DNA from: Micromussa lordhowensis
Taxonomy: Eukaryota; Cnidaria; Anthozoa; Scleractinia; Lobophylliidae
Assembly: GCA_964020085.1 (NCBI GenBank)
Contig: OZ026602.1
Span: forward strand, 27,392,806-27,456,805
Direction: 5' to 3'
DNA: 64,000 nucleotides
Shown piece after piece: positions 45,285 to 58,371 of this stretch; position 1 is the stretch's first letter; each line of letters starts with the position of its first letter. The notes under the pieces were generated by a model, which did no database searches, was not told the origin of the DNA, and was given only the letters and a program-made list of their open reading frames with translations. Both the position numbers and the translations under genes were made by a program.

Positions 45285-45357
45285 TGGTCCGTGTGAGGGT
45301 CGAACTCACGACCTTGGCGTTATCAGCACCACGCTCTGCCGACTGAGCTAACGGACC
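45285..45357 (-). tRNA. tRNA-Ile(GAT) copy 9
   Basis: Standard sequence. Confidence 0.93.
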
Positions 45358-45711
45358 AATTGCTGTAATTCAAATGTTAAAACAAAAGGCAGAATAGTTT
45401 GTAGTCTACTGCAGGACTTTAAATGTTACCGTCTAATTTTGGCAAAGAATAAGCGCTTGGCGGTTCGCCAGACGTTTTTCCGAAAATTCACATCACCTGA
45501 GTCATAAGACACTCCAATGGTCGTCATTTTTGCCATCCTCGGTTGCTGGAGATAGAGAGTGAACGACAAGGACCTTTGTTGTAGTGATAGTAGACAGCAG
45601 CATAGCTCTTATACGCCAGTCATGGGAGAAAATTTGCGTTTTATGTGCAAATAAATGAGGAAAAAAGAACTGCGAGAAGAAAAGACAAAAGAATGATACC
45701 ATGGGTAATTC

Positions 45712-45784
45712 TGGAGAATCCGGGTATCGATCCCGGTACTTCCCGCATGCAAAGCGGGCGCTCTCCCATTTGAGCTAATCCCCC
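45712..45784 (-). tRNA. tRNA-Ala(TGC) copy 9
   Basis: Standard form, and the last intact copy before the block of truncated ones. Confidence 0.92.
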
Positions 45785-46176
45785 AAAACACATTCCCTTG
45801 TGAGGAAAATTACTGTTCTTAGGTAGATAACTTATACGGTATCTAGTTGTGATGGCTCAATTCCTTTAACAAGAAGTGAAATAGACAGCACTGACACAAA
45901 CGAAGACGACAATTTTAAGCTAATTCGGCAGGGTAATCACATCCGTTATATAACGGGGAGCCACCTTGCACATTTGTTCCGTGAAGAGAAGAGTAACAAT
46001 AGAGTGCTTTTTGCAGAAAAGGTAAGGACAATGTACTATGCTTTTTACGGTAGGATTCTCGCCAAAAATAGAACAAAAATGAAGGAAAACAACAGCAAAA
46101 ATGACCGAAATTAAAGAAAAAAAACATATTTGACTGATAGCACGAGAAAATGACAAAATAAACAAGAAAGTTTCAT

Positions 46177-46249
46177 TGGAGAATCCGGGCATCGATCCCG
46201 GTACCTCCCGCATGCTAAGCGGGCGCTCTACCATTTGAGCTAATTCCCC
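46177..46249 (-). tRNA. tRNA-Ala(AGC) copy 10
   Basis: Standard sequence; first tRNA of the short-unit block. Confidence 0.93.
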
Positions 46250-47312
46250 AGACACAGGAATTGTTATCAATTTGTTTTATTATTTTTTCTACCGCTCTGA
46301 GTTCACGACATTGTTTGGTTTCTTAAAGAAACTTTTACCCTTAAAAATTGACAAAAGCTCCCTAAGAGAACTCTAAAATGGAAAGTTTGTCTGCATTGTC
46401 TCCATCCTCAGTGAAGTATTGTTAATTTGGTTAAAAAACTGACACTTCATCACACTCAGGTAGTACATGCACTAAAGTCCCACTAAAAGCTATGACTCTT
46501 GGCTTGGACGTTGATCACCAAAGGAAAAACATGATCAAGTTGCACTCAATAAAAAAAGTGTATTCAACATGACTGATTTAAAATGTGAGGAAAATATTGG
46601 CGACTGTCTGATCTATTTGATCTATATCTCCCTTTCTATCGTTTAAGAACGAATTATGCAACTGCTGATGACCAATGCCTCAGAAACTCGTATGCTGCCA
46701 GGTAGAGAAAAACAGGTATTGGTAATGGTCTGTTTGAAGGCTGAACTCACGACTTTGGCCCTTCGGTCGGCTCCTTTCAGTTCGTGATGTCGTTGTCTTG
46801 GCCCTCCACGGCTTCCCGAGGCGGAAAGTAAACGACCCAGGACCTTTCTGCTAATGCCAGGAAAGAGCAGAGTGACTGTAACGCATTGACAAACTACCCG
46901 CGTTTCATGAGCCGATTAATGAGGAATAAAGACCAGCGAAGAGAAAACAAAAGGAAGGACAAAATGTTGCCATGAGCAGCAAAAGCGTTTTTGTATTCCT
47001 TGGAGAAGCGGGTGCTCTACCGTTTGAGCTAATTCCCCTGAACACGTTTGCCATTCGAAAGTTGTGACTCTACTTGGTGTAAGTGAATGGATTTAAAGTA
47101 GTTCAATTTTTTCTGTCAAAGAGACAATACAGAGTCAAAAAAACGTGAGAATTGTAAGCTAGTTCAGGTAGGTCAGCCTTCGTTATGATTCAGGTAATGC
47201 TCTCAGGATTGTCCTTAGGAGAGGTTGCTGAACAAAAAACACACGAACATCAGCTTTAGAATGTTTTTTGAGTGCACCTATCATAAAAAAAAAAACAAAA
47301 ATGAAATTTTCG

Positions 47313-47385
47313 TGGTCCGTGTGAGGGTCGAACTCACGACCTTGGCGTTATCAGCACCACGCTCTGCCGACTGAGCTAACGGACC
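47313..47385 (-). tRNA. tRNA-Ile(GAT) copy 10
   Basis: Standard sequence. Confidence 0.93.
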
Positions 47386-47739
47386 AATTGCTGTAATTCA
47401 AATGTTAAAACAAAAGGCAGAATAGTTTGTAGTCTACTGCAGGAGTTTAAATGTTACCGTCTAATTTTGGCAAAGAATAAGCGCTTGGCGGTTCGCCAGA
47501 CGTTTTTCCGAAAATTCACATCACCTGAGTCATAAGACACTCCAATGGTCGTCATTTTTGCCATCCTCGGTTGCTGGAGATAGAGAGTGAACGACAAGGA
47601 CCTTTGTTGTAGTGATAGTAGACAGCAGCATAGCTCTTATACGCCAGTCATGGGAGAAAATTTGCGTTTTATGTGCAAATAAATGAGGAAAAAAGAACTG
47701 CGAGAAGAAAAGACAAAAGAATGATACCATGGGTAATTC

Positions 47740-47768
47740 TGGAGAATCCGGGTATCGATCCCGGTACT
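47740..47768 (-). pseudogene. tRNA-Ala(TGC) 3' stub, short unit 10
   Basis: Only the 3' 28 bases plus base 73 remain, ending at GTACT where the 297-bp deletion starts. The anticodon, D arm and A box are lost. Confidence 0.9.
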
Positions 47769-47906
47769 ATGCTTTTTACGGTAGAATTCTCGCCAAAAAT
47801 ACAACAAAAATGAAGGAAAACAACAGCAAAAATGACCGAAATTAAAGAAAAAAACATATTTGACTGATAGCACGAGAAAATGACAAAATAAACAAGAAAG
47901 TTTCAT

Positions 47907-47979
47907 TGGAGAATCCGGGCATCGATCCCGGTACCTCCCGCAAGCTAAGCGGGCGCTCTACCATTTGAGCTACTTCCCC
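47907..47979 (-). tRNA. tRNA-Ala(AGC) copy 11, A37 and acceptor changed
   Basis: Base 37 next to the anticodon is T rather than the near-universal purine, and base 7 is G, mispairing with A66. It is probably non-functional. Confidence 0.72.
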
Positions 47980-49043
47980 AGACACAGGGACTTGTTATCA
48001 ATTTGTTTTATTATTTTTTCTACCGCTCTGAGTTCACGACATTGTTTGGTTTCTTAAAGAAACTTTTACCCTTAAAAATTGACAAAAGCTCCCTAAGAGA
48101 ACTCTAAAATGGAGAGTTTGTCTGCATTGTCTCCATCCTCAGTGAAGTATTGTTAATTTGGTTAAAAAACTGACACTTCATCACACTCAGGTAGTACATG
48201 CACTAAAGTCCCACTGAAAGCTATGACTCTTGGCTTGGACGTTCATCACCAAAGGAAAAACATGATCAAGTTGCACTCAATAAAAAAAGTGTATTCAACA
48301 TGACTGATTTAAAATGTGAGGAAAATATTGGCGACTGTCTGATCTATTTGATCTATATCTCCCTTTCTATCGTTTAAGAACGAATTATGCAACTGCTGAT
48401 GACCAATGCCTCAGATACTCGTATGCTGCCAGGTAGAGAAAAACAGGTATTGGTAATGGTCTGTTTGAAGGCTGAACTCACGACTTTGGCCCTTCGGTCG
48501 GCTCCTTTCAGTTCGTGATGTCGTTGTCTTGGCCCTCCACGGCTTCCCGAGGCGGAAAGTAAACGACCAAGGACCTTTCTGCTAATGCCAGGAAAGAGCA
48601 GAGTGACTGTAACGCATTGACAAACTACCCGCGTTTCATGAGCCGATTAATGAGGAATAAAGACCAGCGAAGAGAAAACAAAAGGAAGGACAAAATGTTG
48701 CCATGAGCAGCAAAAGCGTTTTTGTATTCCTTGGAGAAGCGGGTGCTCTACCGTTTGAGCTAATTCCCCTGAACACGTTTGCCATTCGAAAGTTGTGACT
48801 CTACTTGGTGTAAGTGAATGGATTTAAAGTAGTTCAATTTTTTCTGTCAAAGAGACAATACAGAGTCAAAAAAACGTGAGAATTGTAAGCTAGTTCAGGT
48901 AGGTTAGCCTTCGTTATGATTCAGGTAATGCTCTCAGGACTGTCCTTAGGAGAGGTTGCTGAACAAAAAACACACGAACATCAGCTTTAGAATGTTTTTT
49001 GAGTGCACCTATCATAAAAAAAAAAACAAAAATAAAATTTTCG

Positions 49044-49116
49044 TGGTCCGTGTGAGGGTCGAACTCACGACCTTGGCGTTATCAGCACCACGCTCTGCCG
49101 ACTGAGCTAACGGACC
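49044..49116 (-). tRNA. tRNA-Ile(GAT) copy 11
   Basis: Standard sequence. The flank has a TTTT plus TTTTT terminator (AAATAAAATTTT on the plus strand). Confidence 0.93.
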
Positions 49117-49470
49117 AATTGCTGTAATTCAAATGTTAAAACAAAAGGCAGAATAGTTTGTAGTCTACTGCAGGACTTTAAATGTTACCGTCTAATTTTA
49201 GCAAAGAATAAGCGCTTGGCGCTTCGCCAGACGTTTTTCCGAAAATTCACATCGCCTGAGTCATAAGACACTCCAATGGTCGTCATTTTTGCCATCCTCG
49301 GTTGCTGGAGATAGAGAGTGAACGACAAGGACCTTTGTTGTAGTGATAGTAGACAGCAGCATAGCTCTTATACGCCAGTCATGGGAGAAAATTTGCGTTT
49401 TATGTGCAAATAAATGAGGAAAAAAGAACTGCGAGAAGAAAAGACAAAAGAATGATACCATGGGTAATTC

Positions 49471-49499
49471 TGGAGAATCCGGGTATCGATCCCGGTACT
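49471..49499 (-). pseudogene. tRNA-Ala(TGC) 3' stub, short unit 11
   Basis: Same stub and junction as in unit 10. Confidence 0.9.
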
Positions 49500-49637
49500 A
49501 TGCTTTTTACGGTAGAATTCTCGCCAAAAATACAACAAAAATGAAGGAAAACAACAGCAAAAATGACCGAAATTAAAGAAAAAAACATATTTGACTGATA
49601 GCACGAGAAAATGACAAAATAAACAAGAAAGTTTCAT

Positions 49638-49710
49638 TGGAGAATCCGGGCATCGATCCCGGTACCTCCGGCATGCTAAGCGGGCGCTCTACCATTTGAG
49701 CTAATTCCCC
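49638..49710 (-). tRNA. tRNA-Ala(AGC) copy 12, anticodon-stem mismatch
   Basis: G41 is C, so C29:C41 is unpaired in the anticodon stem. All else is standard. Confidence 0.8.
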
Positions 49711-50775
49711 AGACACAGGGACTTGTTATCAATTTGTTTTATTATTTTTTCTACCGCTCTGAGTTCACGACATTGTTTGGTTTCTTAAAGAAACTTTTAC
49801 CCTTAAAAATTGACAAAAGCTCCCTAAGAGAACTCTAAAATGGAGAGTTTGTCTGCATTGTCTCCATCCTCAGTGAAGTATCGTTAATTTGGTTAAAAAA
49901 CTGACACTTCATCACACTCAGGTAGTACATGCACTAAAGTCCCACTAAAAGCTATGACTCTTGGCTTGGACGTTGATCACCAAAGGAAAAACATGATCAA
50001 GTTGCACTCAATAAAAAAAGTGTATTCAACATGACTAATTTAAAATGTGAGGAAAATATTGGCGACTGTCTGATCTATTTGATCTATATCTCCCTTTCTA
50101 TCGTTTAAGAACGAATTATGCAACTGCTGATGACCAATGCCTCAGATACTCGTATGCTGCCAGGTAGAGAAAAACAGGTATTGGTAATGGTCTGTTTGAA
50201 GGCTGAACTCACGACTTTGGCCCTTCGGTCGGCTCCTTTCAGTTCGTGATGTCGTTGTCTTGGCCCTCCACGGCTTCCCGAGGCGGAAAGTAAACGACCA
50301 AGGACCTTTCTGCTAATGCCAGGAAAGAGCAGAGTGACTGTAACGCATTGACAAACTACCCGCGTTTCATGAGCCGATTAATGAGGAATAAAGACCAGCG
50401 AAGAGAAAACAAAAGGAAGGACAAAATGTTGCCATGAGCAGCAAAAGCGTTTTTGTATTCCTTGGAGAAGCGGGTGCTCTACCGTTTGAGCTAATTCCCC
50501 TGAACACGTTTGCCATTCGAAAGTTGTGACTCTACTTGGTGTAAGTGAATGGATTTAAAGTAGTTCAATTTTTTCTGTCAAAGAGACAATACAGAGTCAA
50601 AAAAACGTGAGAATTGTAAGCTAGTTCAGGTAGGTTAGCCTTCGTTATGATTCAGGTAATGCTCTCAGGACTGTCCTTAGGAGAGGTTGCTGAACAAAAA
50701 ACACACGAACATCAGCTTTAGAATGTTTTTTGAGTGCACCTATCATAAAAAAAAAAAACAAAAATGAAATTTTCG

Positions 50776-50848
50776 TGGTCCGTGTGAGGGTCGAACTCAC
50801 GACCTTGGCGTTATCAGCACCACGCTCTGCCGACTGAGCTAACGGACC
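50776..50848 (-). tRNA. tRNA-Ile(GAT) copy 12
   Basis: Standard sequence. Confidence 0.93.
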
Positions 50849-51202
50849 AATTGCTGTAATTCAAATGTTAAAACAAAAGGCAGAATAGTTTGTAGTCTAC
50901 TGCAGGACTTTAAATGTTACCGTCTAATTTTGGCAAAGAATAAGCGCCTGGCGGTTCGCCAGACGTTTTTCCGAAAATTCACATCAGCTGAGTCATAAGA
51001 CACTCCAATGGTCGTCATTTTTGCCATCCTCGGTTGCTGGAGATAGAGAGTGAACGACAAGGACCTTTGTTGTAGTGATAGTAGACAGCAGCATAGCTCT
51101 TATACGCCAGTCATGGGAGAAAATTTGCGTTTTATGTGCAAATAAATGAGGAAAAAAGAACTGCGAGAAGAAAAGACAAAAGAATGATACCATGGGTAAT
51201 TC

Positions 51203-51231
51203 TGGAGAATCCGGGTATCGATCCCGGTACT
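51203..51231 (-). pseudogene. tRNA-Ala(TGC) 3' stub, short unit 12
   Basis: Same stub and junction as in unit 10. Confidence 0.9.
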
Positions 51232-51369
51232 ATGCTTTTTACGGTAGAATTCTCGCCAAAAATACAACAAAAATGAAGGAAAACAACAGCAAAAATGACC
51301 GAAATTAAAGAAAAAAACATATTTGACTGATAGCACGAGAAAATGACAAAATAAACAAGAAAGTTTCAT

Positions 51370-51442
51370 TGGAGAATCCGGGCATCGATCCCGGTACCTC
51401 CCGCATGCTAAGCGGGCGCTCTACCATTTGAGCTAATTCCCC
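51370..51442 (-). tRNA. tRNA-Ala(AGC) copy 13
   Basis: Standard sequence. Confidence 0.93.
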
Positions 51443-52508
51443 AGACACAGGGACTTGTTATCAATTTGTTTTATTATTTTTTCTACCGCTCTGAGTTCAC
51501 GACATTGTTTGGTTTCTTAAAGAAACTTTTACCCTTAAAAATTGACAAAAGCTCCCTAAGAGAACTCTAAAATGGAGAGTTTGTCTGCATTGTCTCCATC
51601 CTCAGTGAAGTATTGTTAATTTGGTTAAAAAACTGACACTTCATCACACTCAGGTAGTACATGCACTAAAGTCCCACTGAAAGCTATGACTCTTGGCTTG
51701 GACGTTCATCACCAAAGGAAAAACATGATCAAGTTGCACTCAATAAAAAAAGTGTATTCAACATGACTGATTTAAAATGTGAGGAAAATATTGGCGACTG
51801 TCTGATCTATTTGATCTATATCTCCCTTTCTATCGTTTAAGAACGAATTATGCAACTGCTGATGACCAATGCCTCAGATACTCGTATGCTGCCAGAGGTA
51901 GAGAAAAACAGGTATTGGTAATGGTCTGTTTGAAGGCTGAACTCACGACTTTGGCCCTTCGGTCGGCTCCTTTCAGTTCGTGATGTCGTTGTCTTGGCCC
52001 TCCACGGCTTCCCGAGGCGGAAAGTAAACGACCAAGGACCTTTCTGCTAATGCCAGGAAAGAGCAGAGTGACTGTAACGCATTGACAAACTACCCGCGTT
52101 TCATGAGCCGATTAATGAGGAATAAAGACCAGCGAAGAGAAAACAAAAGGAAGGACAAAATGTTGCCATGAGCAGCAAAAGCGTTTTTGTATTCCTTGGA
52201 GAAGCGGGTGCTCTACCGTTTGAGCTAATTCCCCTGAACACGTTTGCCATTCGAAAGTTGTGACTCTACTTGGTGTAAGTGAATGGATTTAAAGTAGTTC
52301 AATTTTTTCTGTCAAAGAGACAATACAGAGTCAAAAAAACGTGAGAATTGTAAGCTAGTTCAGGTAGGTTAGCCTTCGTTATGATTCAGGTAATGCTCTC
52401 AGGACTGTCCTTAGGAGAGGTTGCTGAACAAAAAACACACGAACATCAGCTTTAGAATGTTTTTTGAGTGCACCTATCATAAAAAAAAAAACAAAAATAA
52501 AATTTTCG

Positions 52509-52581
52509 TGGTCCGTGTGAGGGTCGAACTCACGACCTTGGCGTTATCAGCACCACGCTCTGCCGACTGAGCTAACGGACC
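52509..52581 (-). tRNA. tRNA-Ile(GAT) copy 13
   Basis: Standard sequence. Confidence 0.93.
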
Positions 52582-52935
52582 AATTGCTGTAATTCAAATG
52601 TTAAAACAAAAGGCAGAATAGTTTGTAGTCTACTGCAGGACTTTAAATGTTACCGTCTAATTTTGGCAAAGAATAAGCGCTTGGCGCTTCGCCAGAGGTT
52701 TTTCCGAAAATTCACATCACCTGAGTCATAAGACACTCCAATGGTCGTCATTTTTGCCATCCTCGGTTGCTGGAGATAGAGAGTGAACGACAAGGACCTT
52801 TGTTGTAGTGATAGTAGACAGCAGCATAGCTCTTATACGCCAGTCATGGGAGAAAATTTGCGTTTTATGTGCAAATAAATGGGGAAAAAAGAACTGCGAG
52901 AAGAAAAGACAAAAGAATGATACCATGGGTAATTC

Positions 52936-52964
52936 TGGAGAATCCGGGTATCAATCCCGGTACT
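52936..52964 (-). pseudogene. tRNA-Ala(TGC) 3' stub, short unit 13
   Basis: Same stub, with one further substitution (ATCAATCC for ATCGATCC), as expected for a relic. Confidence 0.9.
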
Positions 52965-53102
52965 ATGCTTTTTACGGTAGAATTCTCGCCAAAAATACAA
53001 CAAAAATGAAGGAAAACAACAGCAAAAATGACCGAAATTAAAGAAAAAAACATATTTGACTGATAGCACGAGAAAATGACAAAATAAACAAGAAAGTTTC
53101 AT

Positions 53103-53175
53103 TGGAGAATCCGGGCATCGATCCCGGTACCTCCCGCATGCTAAGCGGGCGCTCTACCATTTGAGCTAATTCCCC
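53103..53175 (-). tRNA. tRNA-Ala(AGC) copy 14
   Basis: Standard sequence. Confidence 0.93.
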
Positions 53176-54239
53176 AGACACAGGGACTTGTTATCAATTT
53201 GTTTTATTATTTTTTCTACCGCTCTGAGTTCACGACATTGTTTGGTTTCTTAAAGAAACTTTTACCCTTAAAAATTGACAAAAGCTCCCTAAGAGAACTC
53301 TAAAATGGAGAGTTTGTCTGCATTGTCTCCATCCTCAGTGAAGTATTGTTAATTTGGTTAAAAAACTGACACTTCATCACACTCAGGTAGTACATGCACT
53401 AAAGTCCCACTAAAAGCTATGACTCTTGGCTTGGACGTTGATCACCAAAGGAAAAACATGATCAAGTTGCACTCAATAAAAAAAGTGTATTCAACATGAC
53501 TGATTTAAAATGTGAGGAAAATATTGGCGACTGTCTGATCTATTTGATCTATATCTCCCTTTCTATCGTTTAAGAACGAATTATGCAACTGCTGATGACC
53601 AATGCCTCAGATACTCGTATGCTGCCAGGTAGAGAAAAACAGGTATTGGTAATGGTCTGTTTGAAGGCTGAACTCACGACTTTGGCCCTTCGGTCGGCTC
53701 CTTTCAGTTCGTGATGTCGTTGTCTTGGCCCTCCACGGCTTCCCGAGGCGGAAAGTAAACGACCAAGGACCTTTCTGCTAATGCCAGGAAAGAGCAGAGT
53801 GACTGTAACGCATTGACAAACTACCCGCGTTTCATGAGCCGATTAATGAGGAATAAAGACCAGCGAAGAGAAAACAAAAGGAAGGACAAAATGTTGCCAT
53901 GAGCAGCAAAAGCGTTTTTGTATTCCTTGGAGAAGCGGGTGCTCTACCGTTTGAGCTAATTCCCCTGAACACGTTTGCCATTCGAAAGTTGTGACTCTAC
54001 TTGGTGTAAGTGAATGGATTTAAAGTAGTTCAATTTTTTCTGTCAAAGAGACAATACAGAGTCAAAAAAACGTGAGAATTGTAAGCTAGTTCAGGTAGGT
54101 TAGCCTTCGTTATGATTCAGGTAATGCTCTCAGGACTGTCCTTAGGAGAGGTTGCTGAACAAAAAACACACGAACATCAGCTTTAGAATGTTTTTTGAGT
54201 GCACCTATCATAAAAAAAAAAACAAAAATAAAATTTTCG

Positions 54240-54312
54240 TGGTCCGTGTGAGGGTCGAACTCACGACCTTGGCGTTATCAGCACCACGCTCTGCCGACTG
54301 AGCTAACGGACC
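54240..54312 (-). tRNA. tRNA-Ile(GAT) copy 14
   Basis: Standard sequence. Confidence 0.93.
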
Positions 54313-54666
54313 AATTGCTGTAATTCAAATGTTAAAACAAAAGGCAGAATAGTTTGTAGTCTACTGCAGGACTTTAAATGTTACCGTCTAATTTTGGCAA
54401 AGAATAAGCGCTTGGCGCTTCGCCAGAGGTTTTTTCGAAAATTCACATCACCTGAGTCATAAGACACTCCAATGGTCGTCATTTTTGCCATCCTCGGTTG
54501 CTGGAGATAGAGAGTGAACGACAAGGACCTTTGTTGTAGTGATAGTAGACAGCAGCATAGCTCTTATACGCCAGTCATGGGAGAAAATTTGCGTTTTATG
54601 TGCAAATAAATGAGGAAAAAAGAACTGCGAGAAGAAAAGACAAAAGAATGATACCATGGGTAATTC

Positions 54667-54695
54667 TGGAGAATCCGGGTATCGATCCCGGTACT
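54667..54695 (-). pseudogene. tRNA-Ala(TGC) 3' stub, short unit 14
   Basis: Same stub and junction as in unit 10. Confidence 0.9.
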
Positions 54696-54833
54696 ATGCT
54701 TTTTACGGTAGAATTCTCGCCAAAAATACAACAAAAATGAAGGAAAACAACAGCAAAAATGACCGAAATTAAAGAAAAAAACATATTTGACTGATAGCAC
54801 GAGAAAATGACAAAATAAACAAGAAAGTTTCAT

Positions 54834-54906
54834 TGGAGAATCCGGGCATCGATCCCGGTACCTCCCGCATGCTAAGCGGGCGCTCTACCATTTGAGCTAA
54901 TTCCCC
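54834..54906 (-). tRNA. tRNA-Ala(AGC) copy 15
   Basis: Standard sequence. Confidence 0.93.
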
Positions 54907-55972
54907 AGACACAGGGACTTGTTATCAATTTGTTTTATTATTTTTTCTACCGCTCTGAGTTCACGACATTGTTTGGTTTCTTAAAGAAACTTTTACCCTT
55001 AAAAATTGACAAAAGCTCCCTAAGAGAACTCTAAAATGGAGAGTTTGTCTGCATTGTCTCCATCCTCAGTGAAGTATTGTTAATTTGGTTAAAAAACTGA
55101 CACTTCATCACACTCAGGTAGTACATGCACTAAAGTCCCACTAAAAGCTATGACTCTTGGCTTGGACGTTGATCACCAAAGGAAAAACATGATCAAGTTG
55201 CACTCAATAAAAAAAGTGTATTCAACATGACTGATTTAAAATGTGAGGAAAATATTGGCGACTGTCTGATCTATTTGATCTATATCTCCCTTTCTATCGT
55301 TTAAGAACGAATTATGCAACTGCTGATGACCAATGCCTCAGATACTCGTATGCTGCCAGAGGTAGAGAAAAACAGGTATTGGTAATGGTCTGTTTGAAGG
55401 CTGAACTCACGACTTTGGCCCTTCGGTCGGCTCCTTTCAGTTCGTGATGTCGTTGTCTTGGCCCTCCACGGCTTCCCGAGGCGGAAAGTAAACGACCAAG
55501 GACCTTTCTGCTAATGCCAGGAAAGAGCAGAGTGACTGTAACGCATTGACAAACTACCCGCGTTTCATGAGCCGATTAATGAGGAATAAAGACCAGCGAA
55601 GAGAAAACAAAAGGAAGGACAAAATGTTGCCATGAGCAGCAAAAGCGTTTTTGTATTCCTTGGAGAAGCGGGTGCTCTACCGTTTGAGCTAATTCCCCTG
55701 AACACGTTTGCCATTCGAAAGTTGTGACTCTACTTGGTGTAAGTGAATGGATTTAAAGTAGTTCAATTTTTTCTGTCAAAGAGACAATACAGAGTCAAAA
55801 AAACGTGAGAATTGTAAGCTAGTTCAGGTAGGTTAGCCTTCGTTATGATTCAGGTAATGCTCTCAGGACTGTCCTTAGGAGAGGTTGCTGAACAAAAAAC
55901 ACACGAACATCAGCTTTAGAATGTTTTTTGAGTGCACCTATCATAAAAAAAAAAACAAAAATAAAATTTTCG

Positions 55973-56045
55973 TGGTCCGTGTGAGGGTCGAACTCACGAC
56001 CTTGGCGTTATCAGCACCACGCTCTGCCGACTGAGCTAACGGACC
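55973..56045 (-). tRNA. tRNA-Ile(GAT) copy 15
   Basis: Standard sequence. Confidence 0.93.
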
Positions 56046-56399
56046 AATTGCTGTAATTCAATTGTTAAAACAAAAGGCAGAATAGTTTGTAGTCTACTGC
56101 AGGACTTTAAATGTTACCGTCTAATTTTGGCAAAGAATAAGCGCTTGGCGCTTCGCCAGAGGTTTTTCCGAAAATTCACATCACCTGAGTCATAAGACAC
56201 TCCAATGGTCGTCATTTTTGCCATCCTCGGTTGCTGGAGATAGAGAGTGAACGACAAGGACCTTTGTTGTAGTGATAGTAGACAGCAGCATAGCTCTTAT
56301 ACGCCAGTCATGGGAGAAAATTTGCGTTTTATGTGCAAATAAATGAGGAAAAAAGAACTGCGAGAAGAAAAGACAAAAGAATGATACCATGGGTAATTC

Positions 56400-56428
56400 T
56401 GGAGAATCCGGGTATCGATCCCGGTACT
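56400..56428 (-). pseudogene. tRNA-Ala(TGC) 3' stub, short unit 15
   Basis: Same stub and junction as in unit 10. Confidence 0.9.
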
Positions 56429-56566
56429 ATGCTTTTTACGGTAGAATTCTCGCCAAAAATACAACAAAAATGAAGGAAAACAACAGCAAAAATGACCGAA
56501 ATTAAAGAAAAAAACATATTTGACTGATAGCACGAGAAAATGACAAAATAAACAAGAAAGTTTCAT

Positions 56567-56639
56567 TGGAGAATCCGGGCATCGATCCCGGTACCTCCCG
56601 CATGCTAAGCGGGCGCTCTACCATTTGAGCTAATTCCCC
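56567..56639 (-). tRNA. tRNA-Ala(AGC) copy 16
   Basis: Standard sequence. Confidence 0.93.
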
Positions 56640-57704
56640 AGACACAGGGACTTGTTATCAATTTGTTTTATTATTTTTTCTACCGCTCTGAGTTCACGAC
56701 ATTGTTTGGTTTCTTAAAGAAACTTTTACCCTTAAAAATTGACAAAAGCTCCCTAAGAGAACTCTAAAATGGAGAGTTTGTCTGCATTGTCTCCATCCTC
56801 AGTGAAGTATTGTTAATTTGGTTAAAAAACTGACACTTCATCACACTCAGGTAGTACATGCACTAAAGTCCCACTAAAAGCTATGACTCTTGGCTTGGAC
56901 GTTGATCACCAAAGGAAAAACATGATCAAGTTGCACTCAATAAAAAAAGTGTATTCAACATGACTGATTTAAAATGTGAGGAAAATATTGGCGACTGTCT
57001 GATCTATTTGATCTATATCTCCCTTTCTATCGTTTAAGAACGAATTATGCAACTGCTGATGACCAATGCCTCAGATACTCGTATGCTGCCAGAGGTAGAG
57101 AAAAACAGGTATTGGTAATGGTCTGTTTGAAGGCTGAACTCACGACTTTGGCCCTTCGGTCGGCTCCTTTCAGTTCGTGATGTCGTTGTCTTGGCCCTCC
57201 ACGGCTTCCCGAGGCGGAAAGTAAACGACCAAGGACCTTTCTGCTAATGCCAGGAAAGAGCAGAGTGACTGTAACGCATTGACAAACTACCCGCGTTTCA
57301 TGAGCCGATTAATGAGGAATAAAGACCAGCGAAGAGAAAACAAAAGGAAGGACAAAATGTTGCCATGAGCAGCAAAAGCGTTTTTGTATTCCTTGGAGAA
57401 GCGGGTGCTCTACCGTTTGAGCTAATTCCCCTGAACACGTTTGCCATTCGAAAGTTGTGACTATACTTGGTGTAAGTGAATGGATTTAAAGTAGTTCAAT
57501 TTTTTCTGTCAAAGAGACAATACAGAGTCAAAAAAACGTGAGAATTGTAAGCTAGTTCAGGTAGGTTAGCCTTCGTTATGATTCAGGTAATGCTCTCAGG
57601 ACTGTCCTTAGGAGAGGTTGCTGAACAAAAAACACACGAACATCAGCTTTAGAATGTTTTTTGAGTGCACCTATCATAAAAAAAAAACAAAAATGAAATT
57701 TTCG

Positions 57705-57777
57705 TGGTCCGTGTGAGGGTCGAACTCACGACCTTGGCGTTATCAGCACCACGCTCTGCCGACTGAGCTAACGGACC
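57705..57777 (-). tRNA. tRNA-Ile(GAT) copy 16
   Basis: Standard sequence. Confidence 0.93.
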
Positions 57778-58131
57778 AATTGCTGTAATTCAAATGTTAA
57801 AACAAAAGGCAGAATAGTTTGTAGTCTACTGCAGGAGTTTAAATGTTACCGTCTAATTTTGGCAAAGAATAAGCGCTTGGCGGTTCGCCAGACGTTTTTC
57901 CGAAAATTCACATCACCTGAGTCATAAGACACTCCAATGGTCGTCATTTTTGCCATCCTCGGTTGCTGGAGATAGAGAGTGAACGACAAGGACCTTTGTT
58001 GTAGTGATAGTAGACAGCAGCATAGCTCTTATACGCCAGTCATGGGAGAAAATTTGCGTTTTATGTGCAAATAAATGAGGAAAAAAGAACTGCGAGAAGA
58101 AAAGACAAAAGAATGATACCATGGGTAATTC

Positions 58132-58160
58132 TGGAGAATCCGGGTATCGATCCCGGTACT
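58132..58160 (-). pseudogene. tRNA-Ala(TGC) 3' stub, short unit 16
   Basis: Same stub and junction as in unit 10. Confidence 0.9.
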
Positions 58161-58298
58161 ATGCTTTTTACGGTAGAATTCTCGCCAAAAATACAACAAA
58201 AATGAAGGAAAACAACAGCAAAAATGACCGAAATTAAAGAAAAAAACATATTTGACTGATAGCACGAGAAAATGACAAAATAAACAAGAAAGTTTCAT

Positions 58299-58371
58299 TG
58301 GAGAATCCGGGCATCGATCCCGGTACCTCCCGCATGCTAAGCGGGCGCTCTACCATTTGAGCTAATTCCCC
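58299..58371 (-). tRNA. tRNA-Ala(AGC) copy 17
   Basis: Standard sequence. Confidence 0.93.
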